Source of the DNA: Reichenbachiella agarivorans
GTDB taxonomy: Bacteria; Bacteroidota; Bacteroidia; Cytophagales; Cyclobacteriaceae
Direction: 5' to 3'
NCBI RefSeq assembly: GCF_025502585.1
Contig: NZ_CP106679.1
Span: 1,829,501 to 1,893,500 of the forward strand
Length of the DNA stretch: 64,000 nt
Notes under the pieces: model-generated
What the model was told of the DNA's origin: nothing
What the model saw: the letters and a program-made list of their open reading frames with translations, nothing else
Databases searched by the model: none
Part shown: piece after piece, positions 7,901-16,564 of the stretch
Numbering within the stretch: the first letter of the stretch is position 1
How the letters are laid out: each line of letters begins with the position of its first letter
Translations under genes and position numbers: made by a program

Positions 7901-9673
7901 TTGGAATACAAAAAACTGAACATACTGCTGCTAGAAGACTCTGTTGAGGATGCAGAGTTGGCAATTTATGAGTTGAACCGTGCGGGGCTGGACAATGATG
8001 CGGTCACGGTCAATAATTTGAAATCCTTTAGAGAAAATCTTTATGATTTTTTACCACATGTGGTGATCTCTGATTATCACCTGCCTAGCTGTACGGCATT
8101 GGATGCTTTTGATGTGTTGGGAGACATAGACATTCCTTTTATCATCGTGTCTCGATTGGTAGGAGAGGAAACGGCCGTAGAGGCATTGAAAAAGGGCGTG
8201 ACAGACTACGTATCCAAAGACCACCTCTCCAGATTACCTCTGGTAATCGAGCGAGCACTTAACGAAGCAAAGGCACTGCGTCACCGCAAAACAGTAGAAC
8301 ATGAATTGATCCAAAGCAAGGAGCGTTTAGAATTGGCTTTGGAAGGAACCAATTTGGGAGTTTGGGATTTGGATTTTATGTCCAACACCATTGTCTATAA
8401 CAGTCGTAGCTTGTCTATTTTGGGACTCCCTCCTGAGGAAGGAATACAGGCATTCAATTATTTTCAAGGATATGAAAATGTAGAAAGAGAAAGGCTCAAA
8501 CAAGAAATGGATGAGCACGTGGCAGGTAGATCCGCGATCTTTGACCAAGAATTCTCCATTCGCAATGACGATGCAGAGACCGCTAAATGGGTTTTGGTGA
8601 GAGGTAAAGTCATACGCAGAGCACCAGATGGCACGCCATTGCGTGCGTCTGGTACACTCATGGATATCACCGAGAAAAAAGTGAACGAAGAGAAACTCAA
8701 AAAAAACCAAGCAATCCTCGAAAACGCAGAGGCAGTCGCACATATAGGTAGTTTTGAGTGGATGCCGCGTAGTGGACGCTTTATTTACTCAGACGGATTT
8801 GCTGAGATATTTGAGTTAAAAAACAAACCTGAACTGTCCGTACGAGAATTGTATAGAGATAGGATACATAGTCAAGACAGACCTTATCTCAGAGAAGTAC
8901 TGTTCAACGGAAAGGGCTTTTATGACATTGAGCATCGGATCAAAACACCCAATGACGATGATGTAAGAATACTCCGCAATTCGGGCAACATTAAGTACAA
9001 CAACAAAGGGAATATTGTTTCCATCATGGGAATCGTGCAGGATATCACCGAGCAGCGCGAAATCAGCAAGTCGATCTTCAATGCCCAACAATACGAAAGA
9101 AGCCGAATGGCTAGAGATATACATGATGGGATTGGACAAATGCTTGTAGCTACAAAATTTAAAATTTCTTCGCTCGAAACGGATCACAGTGAGATCATGG
9201 AAGCCAAAAAAGAAGAGATAGAAGATCTGATGGCCACTACACTAGAGGAGGTGAGACGTGTGTCGCGCAACATGTCCAATCGTCATTTAGAGGAATTTGG
9301 ACTCAAAAAGACCATGGAGTATCTCGTAGAACAGATTCAGTATGTAGGGGACTTTGTAGTGACGCACTATATAGATATACCCGACGACTACAACATGGAG
9401 CTGTCAAATGCCATCTATAGAATAGCCCAAGAGGCCACCAACAATATCATCAAGTATGCCCATGCAAGTAATGTGTCAATAAAAGTGGAATCTACGAATC
9501 AAAATATTATCTTAGAAGTCACAGATGATGGAGTAGGCTTTGATACAGAAAATAATTGGAATGGCATTAAAAATATGAAAGAAAGAACATCTTTGCAGAA
9601 CGGACATTTTGAGATTAGTTCGTCCGTGGGCAAGGGCACTGTAATCAAATCCTGGTTTCCACTCAATACTTAG
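7901..9673 (+). CDS. Receiver-PAS-PAS histidine kinase (NarX/HisKA_3 class)
   Basis: A 590-residue cytoplasmic sensor without membrane segments. Residues 6-125 form a receiver domain with acidic pocket E12/D13 and phosphoacceptor D58. PAS domains occupy roughly 140-265 and 275-390. A HisKA_3 dimerisation domain follows, with phosphoacceptor H408 in RDIHDGIGQML. The C-terminal HATPase domain has NAIYRIAQEATNN and DDGVGFD. The start is taken as TTG at 7901: an in-frame TAG lies just upstream and a later start would cut the receiver's first strand. A NarL-type regulator begins 13 bp after the stop and is almost certainly its partner. The N-terminal receiver suggests input from a second phosphorelay. 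The signal is unknown. Confidence 0.9.
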   Translation: MEYKKLNILLLEDSVEDAELAIYELNRAGLDNDAVTVNNLKSFRENLYDFLPHVVISDYHLPSCTALDAFDVLGDIDIPFIIVSRLVGEETAVEALKKGVTDYVSKDHLSRLPLVIERALNEAKALRHRKTVEHELIQSKERLELALEGTNLGVWDLDFMSNTIVYNSRSLSILGLPPEEGIQAFNYFQGYENVERERLKQEMDEHVAGRSAIFDQEFSIRNDDAETAKWVLVRGKVIRRAPDGTPLRASGTLMDITEKKVNEEKLKKNQAILENAEAVAHIGSFEWMPRSGRFIYSDGFAEIFELKNKPELSVRELYRDRIHSQDRPYLREVLFNGKGFYDIEHRIKTPNDDDVRILRNSGNIKYNNKGNIVSIMGIVQDITEQREISKSIFNAQQYERSRMARDIHDGIGQMLVATKFKISSLETDHSEIMEAKKEEIEDLMATTLEEVRRVSRNMSNRHLEEFGLKKTMEYLVEQIQYVGDFVVTHYIDIPDDYNMELSNAIYRIAQEATNNIIKYAHASNVSIKVESTNQNIILEVTDDGVGFDTENNWNGIKNMKERTSLQNGHFEISSSVGKGTVIKSWFPLNT

Positions 9674-9685
9674 ACCGATAAACCT

Positions 9686-10342
9686 ATGTCAAAAATCAAT
9701 ATCCTCGTTGTAGACGATCATTCATTAGTAAGAGAAGGAATTATTACCATGTTATCTATTTATGATGATTTTGAAATCATCGGTGATGCAGAGAGTGGTG
9801 AGCAAGCCCTTGTCAAGATTGCAGCACAAAAACCAGACGTGATGCTATTGGATATCAATATGCCCGGCATGAATGGTATAGAAACTGCCAAAAAGGTCAT
9901 AGAGGATTATGACGGTATCAGGATTATCATTTTGTCGATGGAAGTAACCCAAGATCATATCTCAGAAGCCATCAAAGCGGGCGTTTCGGGATATCTCGCC
10001 AAAGACACCAAAAAAGAAGTACTAGCAGAGGCCATCCGAAAAGTAATGACAGGAGAGCAGTATTTTGGAGACAAAATATCTGAGGTAATCTTCAAAGGCT
10101 TCTACAAACAAAGTAAGGGTGAGCAAGTTGCGAAGGAAAACAAAGATCTCAGCAAGCGTGAAGTAGAGGTATTGCGTCAGATTGCATCGGGTCTGTCCAA
10201 TCGTGAAATTGCAGACAAACTCTTTATTTCTATCCGTACTGTGGATGCACATAGGAATCATATCATGCAAAAATTGAGCATGAAGAGCACCGCACAGCTA
10301 GTCAAATACGCGATCAAGGAGAGAATCATAGACCTTGAATAG
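9686..10342 (+). CDS. NarL/FixJ-family response regulator
   Basis: A 218-residue two-domain regulator. The receiver domain (residues 4-120) has acidic residues D10/D11, phosphoacceptor D56 in LLDINMPGMNG, and the conserved lysine in LAKDTKKE. The LuxR-type helix-turn-helix (about 150-215) reads LSKREVEVLRQIASGLSNREIA and then RTVDAHRNHIMQKL, both characteristic. It is co-directional with and 13 bp behind the HisKA_3 kinase gene, giving a complete two-component pair. The tandem RNA-like array begins 375 bp downstream on the same strand. A regulatory link is possible but not shown. Confidence 0.95.
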   Translation: MSKINILVVDDHSLVREGIITMLSIYDDFEIIGDAESGEQALVKIAAQKPDVMLLDINMPGMNGIETAKKVIEDYDGIRIIILSMEVTQDHISEAIKAGVSGYLAKDTKKEVLAEAIRKVMTGEQYFGDKISEVIFKGFYKQSKGEQVAKENKDLSKREVEVLRQIASGLSNREIADKLFISIRTVDAHRNHIMQKLSMKSTAQLVKYAIKERIIDLE

Positions 10343-10716
10343 CCAACAAGACTACTCAAAACCATAAAATCCTAGGTAATTTTCTTAGTCAACTAATAGA
10401 AATTTATTCATCTTACTTAGTAGGGCATGATCACTATGTCCTTTGGACTAAATTTAATCACATGACATTACCTGTATTGTTTCAATAAATATTGGAATAG
10501 TTATATTTTTTCAATCAATAGTCTTCGCTAATCCGAATTTTCTAGCCATAATTCCTAATTTTTTTTTTACGTATATCCTCTATTTTTTCAGCTTCATTTT
10601 CCCTCTACTTTTGAATTGTAATTAAAACACAAAGTATTAATTACTTGACTCTCAGGTGAGATCTTGAGATCAGCTACAAAGAAAGAAAACTAGTCACAGC
10701 GGTGACTTTATAAGAT
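10343..10716. other. AT-rich leader region ahead of the tandem RNA array
   Basis: No gene is visible. A TACTTTTG motif at 10606-10613 fits the Bacteroidota -7 element, with only a TTTT at the -33 position, so it could start a transcript about 100 nt ahead of the array. A small hairpin (AGTCAC-AGCG-GTGACT, 10692-10707) followed by TTAT lies 9 bp before the first array unit. Confidence 0.45.
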
Positions 10717-11093
10717 ACGGGATAATACAGGTGGATTAAAAGGGTTGTTACAAAGTGACAACTCTTTTTTAAACTTCTACACAAAGTCCAAAAAAACGGG
10801 ATAATACAGGTGGATTAAAGGGGTTGTTACAAAGTGACAACTCCCTTTTTAAACTTCGCTGGTTGTCACAAAGATACGGGATAATACAGGTGGATTAAAA
10901 GGACTGTTACAGAGTGACAGTTCTTTTTTAAACGCTACTTCAAAAGTCCAAAAAAAAACGGGATAATACAGGTGGATTAAAGGGGTTGTTACAAAGTGAC
11001 AACTCCCTTTTTAAACTTCACTGGTTGTCACAAAGACACGGGATAATACAGGTGGATTAAAAAGGGTTGTTCGATAGAATAGCCTTTTTTTTT
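10717..11093 (+). ncRNA. Tandem array of five ~80-nt RNA-like units, each ending in a terminator-like hairpin
   Basis: Units start at 10717, 10796, 10876, 10958 and 11038 (spacing 79, 80, 82, 80). Each begins with the same 24 nt, including GGGATAATACAGGTGGATTA, followed by a 10-14-bp hairpin and a T-run on the + strand. Stems are GGGTTGTTAC/GTGACAACTC in units 1, 2 and 4, and GGACTGTTAC/GTGACAGTTC in unit 3, where two adjacent pairs changed on both sides (GT/AC to AC/GT). Unit 5 has a different 14-bp stem (11059-11072 with 11077-11090) with a GATA loop and nine Ts. Spacers alternate between two types (1 and 3; 2 and 4), so the array looks like duplicated 160-bp dimers. No reading frame is maintained. 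I infer structured RNAs or stacked terminators; function is unknown. Confidence 0.8.
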
Positions 11094-11149
11094 GCTCAGA
11101 CGCCAAAGTTCATTTTCGATACATATCTTTGTTGGCAAACGTATATTCC

Positions 11150-11806
11150 ATGCTCCAAGCCAAAAATATTCATAAATCATACGGGAAGCTCGAAGTACTG
11201 AAAGGCATAGACCTCAGTGTAGAAAGGAGTGAAATCATCTCCATAGTAGGAGAGTCAGGAGCAGGTAAAAGTACCCTGCTGCAGATTTTAGGCACATTGG
11301 ATACACCTGATGCTGGAGTTGTGGAGATCAACGGCAAAAACACAGTGGGACTGAAACCCAATGATTTGGCTAATTTTCGTAACCGTGAGATTGGTTTTAT
11401 CTTCCAGTTTCACAATTTATTGCCAGAGTTTACCCTCAAAGAAAACATATGCATGCCAGCGTTCATTCAGGGGCGCAATGGTCGGGATTTGGATCAATAT
11501 GCCGAATATTTGCTGGATCTATTAGGGATTGCTGAGCGGCGAGACCATAAGCCCGCTCAAGTATCTGGCGGTGAGCTACAACGTGCGGCAGTGGCGCGAT
11601 CACTGATCAACAAGCCATCACTGATCTTTGCAGATGAGCCAAGTGGCAATTTGGATTCAAAAAATGCCGAAGAACTTCACAAACTCTTTTTCAAGCTGCA
11701 AAAGGAGTTTGCTCAGGCTTTTGTCATTGTGACACACAACCAGTCTCTTGCTGAGATGGCAGACAGGAAGATCACAATACAGGATGGAATGATTCTCAAC
11801 GCCTAG
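11150..11806 (+). CDS. lolD: ABC transporter ATP-binding protein, LolD type
   Basis: A 218-residue ATPase. It has Walker A GESGAGKST at 34-42, a FQFHNLLPEFT Q-loop, the ABC signature SGGELQRAAVARSL, Walker B LIFADEPSGNLD and the H-loop in VIVTHNQSL. The QFHNLLPEFT and EPSGNLD patterns match LolD, which powers release of lipoproteins from the inner membrane, although MacB-type ATPases look similar. No permease gene is adjacent; in Bacteroidota LolCE-like partners are usually elsewhere. The ATG at 11150 is preferred over a TTG 21 nt upstream because MLQAKNIHKSYG is a typical first strand. A TATCTTTG -7-like element lies at 11124-11131, immediately after the RNA array. Confidence 0.85.
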   Translation: MLQAKNIHKSYGKLEVLKGIDLSVERSEIISIVGESGAGKSTLLQILGTLDTPDAGVVEINGKNTVGLKPNDLANFRNREIGFIFQFHNLLPEFTLKENICMPAFIQGRNGRDLDQYAEYLLDLLGIAERRDHKPAQVSGGELQRAAVARSLINKPSLIFADEPSGNLDSKNAEELHKLFFKLQKEFAQAFVIVTHNQSLAEMADRKITIQDGMILNA

Positions 11807-11809
11807 AGA

Positions 11810-12643
11810 ATGCAGCTATCCAAAGGAGTTCAATACATGATCATCGCAGCCTTTGTATTTTCGCTGATGAAAGTATGTATCAAGCAAGTTTCGCATATCC
11901 CAGCAGTCGAGGTTATCCTGTTTCGCTCAATCATCTCACTGGTGATCAGTGGTTATTTTTTGATGCGACAGAAGGTCTCCTTTTGGGGGAATAATCGCAA
12001 AGTTTTGATCCTCAGAGGAGCAACGGGAGCTCTATCGTTGGTGTTATTTTTTTCACTCTTGCAGCAGATTCCTCTTGCAGCTGCTGCCAGCATGCAGTAC
12101 TTGTCTCCAGTTTTTTCTGCCATTTTAGGGGTGTATATCGTCAAAGAGAAAGTGAATTGGAAACAATATCTTTTCTTTGGTATATCATTTTTAGGGGTGC
12201 TGGTGATACAAGGTTTTGACACGAGGATTTCTATGTTACATCTAGCCATGGGGTTGGGAGCTTCCTTTTTTGCGGGCTTGGCTTACAATTGGGTGCGCTT
12301 GCTCAAAACCTCTGAACATCCATTGGTCATCATACTTTATTTCCCTTTGGTGACAATTCCCCTAGCGGGTATAGCAACATGTTTTGATTGGGTCACACCC
12401 GTTGGATGGGATTGGTTTTTTCTCCTTTTAGTAGGAATTTTTACCCAAATCGCACAATTCTATATGACCAAATCTTACCAATTAGAGGAGATTTCTAAAG
12501 TCTCAATCATCAATTACACGGGATTGCTTTATTCACTTGGTTTTGGCTTTTTTATCTTCGGAGAGACTTATGATTGGATGAGTTACACAGGGATGTTTCT
12601 GGTGATCCTCGGGGTGATTTTGAATGTAAGGTTTAAGAAGTGA
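11810..12643 (+). CDS. EamA/DMT-family transporter
   Basis: A 277-residue integral membrane protein with about ten hydrophobic segments arranged as two EamA repeats (residues about 5-135 and 145-275). The first repeat opens with KGVQYMIIAAFVFSLMKVCIK and the second with MLHLAMGLGASFFAGLAYNWVR. Drug/metabolite transporters of this kind exchange or export small metabolites across the inner membrane; the substrate cannot be told. It starts 3 bp after the LolD stop and is probably co-transcribed. The gene ends 136 bp before the outer-membrane barrel gene. Confidence 0.88.
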   Translation: MQLSKGVQYMIIAAFVFSLMKVCIKQVSHIPAVEVILFRSIISLVISGYFLMRQKVSFWGNNRKVLILRGATGALSLVLFFSLLQQIPLAAAASMQYLSPVFSAILGVYIVKEKVNWKQYLFFGISFLGVLVIQGFDTRISMLHLAMGLGASFFAGLAYNWVRLLKTSEHPLVIILYFPLVTIPLAGIATCFDWVTPVGWDWFFLLLVGIFTQIAQFYMTKSYQLEEISKVSIINYTGLLYSLGFGFFIFGETYDWMSYTGMFLVILGVILNVRFKK

Positions 12644-12779
12644 TTTCTTGATAAAGTATGATTGCTTGGAATTCAAGAATGGGCGAAATGTGATGATGTT
12701 AGCGTAAATTTTTAAGGAAATTGATGATTAGGTATTAACTTGAAACCTGAATTAGTAATCTCAGATTTATTCTACCTCT

Positions 12780-13946
12780 ATGAACTACAAAAACCTCAGC
12801 CTAAGCATTTTATTATTTGTATTAATAACTCAAACAACGATAGCGCAAGACAAAAGTATCGAGCAGGCTGCCGATACACTTACTGCAGAGTCTCCAGCTA
12901 TTTCAAAATTTGATGCTTTCAACAAGAAGGCGGAGGTGTTGTTTCAGTTCATACCCTTTCCTATTTATTCCTACTCACAAGAAACAGGTCAAGTGTATGG
13001 TTTGGTCAAATACAACCTGATCAATATCGTCAAGGGGGATACAGTCAGTGCAGCATCTAGCTTTAGTGCGTTGGCCTCCGCTTCGTCATTTGGTCAGATC
13101 AAGTTTGTATTGGGTAGTAGAGTATATCTCAATGAGGATAAAATTGTGATTCAGGGTGAGGCCAGTTATATCAACTTTCCTCAGTTTTTTCTAGGAATAG
13201 GCAATGATGTGACCAGAGATGGTCTGGAAGAGATCGCTACCAAGAGCTACAATGCAGTCAATTCGGCATTTATGGCTGTTACAGATTCAAAAACTATGTA
13301 TGCGGGCGTAGCTCAGGAATACCGCAGCTATGTCGATGTAGAGTTGGATTCGAGTAGTTATTTGGATCAAAATAACGTACCAGGTTATGAAGGAGGAGCT
13401 ATTTCAGGTTTAGGGCCAGCTTTTATTTTTGACACCAGAGACCATAAGTACAACAGTCGTACGGGAGCTTATATCGCTACCAGTTACAAATATTTCGGAG
13501 GGTATTTGGGAAGTGATTTTGATTATGGCTCTTTTGTGTTGGATATGCGAAAATTCATCAATCCTTGGATGAATCACGTCATAGGTGTGCAGGCATATAC
13601 AGAACTCAATACAGGGACTGTGCCATTTTATGCACTGGCGCTATTGGGAGGGTCAGAGCGGATGAGAGGCTATTATCAAGGTGCAATTAGAGACAAAGCT
13701 ATTGCAGATGTGCAGGTAGAATACCGTATGCCGATCTGGAAGATTTTTGGCATGGTTGCCTTTGCTGGAGCAGGGCGCGTAGCACCCGACTATGGAACTA
13801 TGAATCTCAAAGATGTATGGGTCAGTGGTGGTGTGGGGTTGCGTATCATGGTAGACAGTAATAACCGAGCCAACTTGAGAATGGATTTTGGTTGGGGAGA
13901 ACAAGATGCCAAGGCATTTGTTATCGGTTTTACTGAATCGTTTTAA
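12780..13946 (+). CDS. Outer-membrane beta-barrel protein, Omp85/BamA-TamA-like barrel without POTRA (first of a tandem pair)
   Basis: A 388-residue protein with a signal peptide (about 1-22), a short linker, then alternating beta strands to the C-terminus. It ends in VIGFTESF, the aromatic terminal strand recognised by the BAM complex. The internal GLGPAFIFDTRDHKYNSRTG segment and the late MRGYYQGAIRDK (resembling the RGY motif in Omp85 barrels) support assignment to the bacterial surface antigen (Omp85-like) barrel family. There is no space for POTRA domains, so a role in protein assembly is doubtful. The next gene is a clear paralog, and they probably form an operon. Confidence 0.78.
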   Translation: MNYKNLSLSILLFVLITQTTIAQDKSIEQAADTLTAESPAISKFDAFNKKAEVLFQFIPFPIYSYSQETGQVYGLVKYNLINIVKGDTVSAASSFSALASASSFGQIKFVLGSRVYLNEDKIVIQGEASYINFPQFFLGIGNDVTRDGLEEIATKSYNAVNSAFMAVTDSKTMYAGVAQEYRSYVDVELDSSSYLDQNNVPGYEGGAISGLGPAFIFDTRDHKYNSRTGAYIATSYKYFGGYLGSDFDYGSFVLDMRKFINPWMNHVIGVQAYTELNTGTVPFYALALLGGSERMRGYYQGAIRDKAIADVQVEYRMPIWKIFGMVAFAGAGRVAPDYGTMNLKDVWVSGGVGLRIMVDSNNRANLRMDFGWGEQDAKAFVIGFTESF

Positions 13947-13994
13947 TCTTTATTTCATAGCTTCACGACTTGTATTGCAGTAATAGATGTTTTC

Positions 13995-15140
13995 GTGAAG
14001 AAAATTTTATTTTTACTATTCTTATTTGTCAATGTGAATACATCCCGAGCCCAACTTAGTTCGGCTAATTGGGACAGTGTGCATCAGTCAGTCAAACATG
14101 AGCTGACTGTGTTCAATAAAAAAGCAGAGTTGTTTTTTCAATTTATTCCATTTCCAATTTACTCTTATGCACAAGAAACGGGTCATGTCTATGGTTTGGT
14201 CAAGTACAATATGGTGGATTTGGTCGAAGGAGATAGTGTCAGTGCAGCATCTAATTTCACAGTCCTAGCTTCTCTGTCTAGTAAGGGACAGTCAAAAGTG
14301 ATACTGAGTAGTAGGAGTTACTTCAAAGAGAATAAATGGATATGGAATGCAGAATCAGGATTTATAGATTTTCCTGAGCATTTGTTTGGGATAGGAAATG
14401 AAATCAATAGCGAGAAAGAAGAGACTGTCCAAACAACGACCGTCAACTTTGTGAATTCAATTTTGATGTCCAAAGATGATTATAAGCGGTTTTATATTGG
14501 TGTGTCTCAAGCTTTCAATGCATACTATTCGGTTAAGACTGATTCTGTTAGTTTTATTACTGAAAACCAAGTGCCAGGCTATCAAGGAGGAGCAATTTCG
14601 GGGCTTGGGCCTGCTTTGATTTGGGATACACGCGATCATCGCTATAACAGCATGAAGGGAACCTTTGTGGAAGTCGATTTTAAATACTTTACTTCTTTGA
14701 TTGGGAGTGATTTTGAGTACGCTTCATTCAAAATTGACTTTAGAAAGTTCATTCGACCTTGGTATCAACATGTGATAGCATTTCAAGGAGTAACCTCAGC
14801 CAATATAGGAGAGGTTCCGTTTTATGCACTGAGCCAAATTGGGGGAATTAGTCGAATGCGGGGTTATTTCAAAGGAGCCATTCGAGACAAAGTGCTATTT
14901 GATAGCCAAGTGGAGTATCGCATTCCTGTTTGGAAAATATTTGGAGCGGTAGCTTTTGCAAGTGCAGGCAGAGTGGCGCCCAACTATGCTTCGATGGCAC
15001 TATCTGACCTATGGTACGGCGGAGGATTGGGCTTGCGTGTACTCGTGGATAGTAAAAACAAGGCTAACCTGAGATTGGATTATGGCTGGGGACAGGGTAA
15101 TTCTAGCGCCTTTATCATAGGTTTTACCGAGGCATTTTGA
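13995..15140 (+). CDS. Outer-membrane beta-barrel protein, paralog of the upstream gene
   Basis: A 381-residue paralog of the preceding protein. Shared landmarks in the same order include FQFIPFPIYSY, GLVKYN, GAISGLGPA, the DTRDH motif, the RMRGY(Y/F)(Q/K)GAIRDK segment and a terminal strand ending IIGFTEAF. The signal peptide starts MKKILFLLFLFVN. The start codon is GTG at 13995, because the nearest upstream ATG (13987) hits a stop within three codons. The gap to the first gene is 48 bp. The two have diverged substantially, so the duplication is not recent. Confidence 0.78.
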   Translation: MKKILFLLFLFVNVNTSRAQLSSANWDSVHQSVKHELTVFNKKAELFFQFIPFPIYSYAQETGHVYGLVKYNMVDLVEGDSVSAASNFTVLASLSSKGQSKVILSSRSYFKENKWIWNAESGFIDFPEHLFGIGNEINSEKEETVQTTTVNFVNSILMSKDDYKRFYIGVSQAFNAYYSVKTDSVSFITENQVPGYQGGAISGLGPALIWDTRDHRYNSMKGTFVEVDFKYFTSLIGSDFEYASFKIDFRKFIRPWYQHVIAFQGVTSANIGEVPFYALSQIGGISRMRGYFKGAIRDKVLFDSQVEYRIPVWKIFGAVAFASAGRVAPNYASMALSDLWYGGGLGLRVLVDSKNKANLRLDYGWGQGNSSAFIIGFTEAF

Positions 15141-15173
15141 TGCAGCAGCCCTAATTTGACTTTCTTGATGAAC

Positions 15174-15205
15174 CCCAAAAAAAACCCTGACAATAGCCAG
15201 GGTTT
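15174..15205 (-). terminator. Bidirectional terminator between the OMP gene and gapA
   Basis: The stem AAACCCTG (15182-15189) pairs perfectly with CAGGGTTT (15198-15205). On the minus strand it is followed by eight or more T residues, which suits gapA. The hairpin can also end the convergent OMP transcript. Confidence 0.9.
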
Positions 15206-15237
15206 CAATATCTATTCCTTTTTATTCAAAGAAAATC

Positions 15238-16224
15238 TTAGCCAATCTTAGAGATCAAGTCAGCTGCTCTGTTAGAATAGCCAGCCTCGTTATCATACCA
15301 AGAAGCAACTTTTACCATCTTACCATTTACCGAAGTAATACCCGCATCAAAGATAGAAGAGTGTGGGTCACCTACGATATCAGAAGATACGATTGGATCT
15401 TCAGTATATCTCAAGATACCTTTCATTGGGCCTTCAGCGGCAGCTTTCATTGCAGCGTTTACTTCAGCAACTGTCACCTCTCTAGAAAGAACTGCAACCA
15501 AGTCAGTGATAGACCCTGTTGGAGTAGGTACTCTCATTGAGTTACCGTCCAACTTGCCATTCAATTCTGGAAGAACCAAACCTACAGCCTTAGCAGCTCC
15601 AGTTGATGTTGGTACCATGTTGATGCCAGCAGCTCTTGATCTTCTCAAGTCAGCATGTGGAGCATCCTGCAGATTTTGATCCGCAGTGTAGGCGTGGATA
15701 GTTGTGATGAATCCTTGCTCTAGTCCGAAGCTATCATGCAATACTTTAGCGATTGGAGCTAGACAGTTAGTAGTACATGACGCATTTGACATGATTGTTT
15801 CTTTACCAGTCAAGATGTTGTCATTCACACCCAATACGACAGTTGGAATGTTTCCTTTTGCAGGAGCAGAAATCACCACTTTCTTAGCACCAGCTGTCAA
15901 GTGTTGGCTTGCGCCAGCTTCGTCTACGAATCTACCTGTTGACTCCAATACCACGTCGATTCCTAGGGCTTTCCAAGGTAGGTCAGCAGGAACTCGCTCG
16001 GCAGTGATGCCGATTTTCTTTCCGTTGACGATGATGCCATCTGCAGCAGCCTCGACAGTTCCGTCAAATTTGCCTTGAGTAGAATCATATTTCAACAAGT
16101 GCGCTAGTGTCTTAGTGTCCGTTAGGTCGTTGATCGCAACTACCTCTACATTTTCTTTTTTTAATAATGCTCTGAACGCTAACCTTCCGATACGCCCAAA
16201 TCCGTTGATTGCAACTTTAATCAT
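15238..16224 (-). CDS. gapA: Glyceraldehyde-3-phosphate dehydrogenase, type I
   Basis: A 328-residue glycolytic/gluconeogenic enzyme that converts glyceraldehyde-3-phosphate, phosphate and NAD+ to 1,3-bisphosphoglycerate. The NAD-binding loop GFGRIGR is at residues 8-14, aspartate 33 (in INDL) indicates NAD rather than NADP preference, and the catalytic cysteine is C150 in SNASCTTNC. Further conserved segments are [22 protein letters not shown] and [10 protein letters not shown] near the C-terminus. Length is a little under the usual 330-336 without missing motifs. A consensus promoter lies 32 bp upstream and a strong terminator follows, so it is monocistronic. Confidence 0.97.
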   Translation of the reverse strand: MIKVAINGFGRIGRLAFRALLKKENVEVVAINDLTDTKTLAHLLKYDSTQGKFDGTVEAAADGIIVNGKKIGITAERVPADLPWKALGIDVVLESTGRFVDEAGASQHLTAGAKKVVISAPAKGNIPTVVLGVNDNILTGKETIMSNASCTTNCLAPIAKVLHDSFGLEQGFITTIHAYTADQNLQDAPHADLRRSRAAGINMVPTSTGAAKAVGLVLPELNGKLDGNSMRVPTPTGSITDLVAVLSREVTVAEVNAAMKAAAEGPMKGILRYTEDPIVSSDIVGDPHSSIFDAGITSVNGKMVKVASWYDNEAGYSNRAADLISKIG

Positions 16225-16255
16225 TGATCAATAATTTAGTGTTTGAATTTTTTTG

Positions 16256-16286
16256 CAAATCTAATACTATGAACCACATATTCAAA
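16256..16286 (-). promoter_or_regulatory. Bacteroidota-type promoter of gapA
   Basis: Read on the minus strand, TTTG (16283-16286), a 19-bp spacer and TAGATTTG (16256-16263) match the -33/-7 consensus TTTG-N19-TAnnTTTG exactly. Transcription would start about 25 nt ahead of the gapA ATG. Confidence 0.85.
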
Positions 16287-16564
16287 GATTAATACCTAAA
16301 GCATTCTTTATTGTTTTGTGATTCTAAACAGCAAACAAGCTCATCCATTGGATAGTTCAAAACAAATGGTATATTTTATTGAATTGAATGAAATGTTGAA
16401 GTGTATTTGTGCGACTCGTCGCTTTGATTTGCAATGCTCGTCTATCATGGGGATTTTGTATCCAAAGGTAAAAACCTTCTTTGATATCAATATTTCTGAT
16501 AGGCTTCCGATCAATTACCCATCATTCATTGCTAATATTAAACTTATATTCAACTATCAGCCTT
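16287..16564. other. Rest of the gapA-DUF2147 divergent gap
   Basis: Apart from the gapA promoter the gap holds no gene I can support. Open frames here read into the DUF2147 gene in the wrong frame or add an unlikely N-terminal extension to it. Confidence 0.5.

Noticed and set aside
10717-11093. Reading the ~80-bp repeats as a CRISPR array or as integron attC sites
   Set aside because: The conserved part is followed by self-complementary hairpins with T-runs, the spacers are of only two recurring types, no cas or integrase genes are near, and attC core-site sequences are absent.
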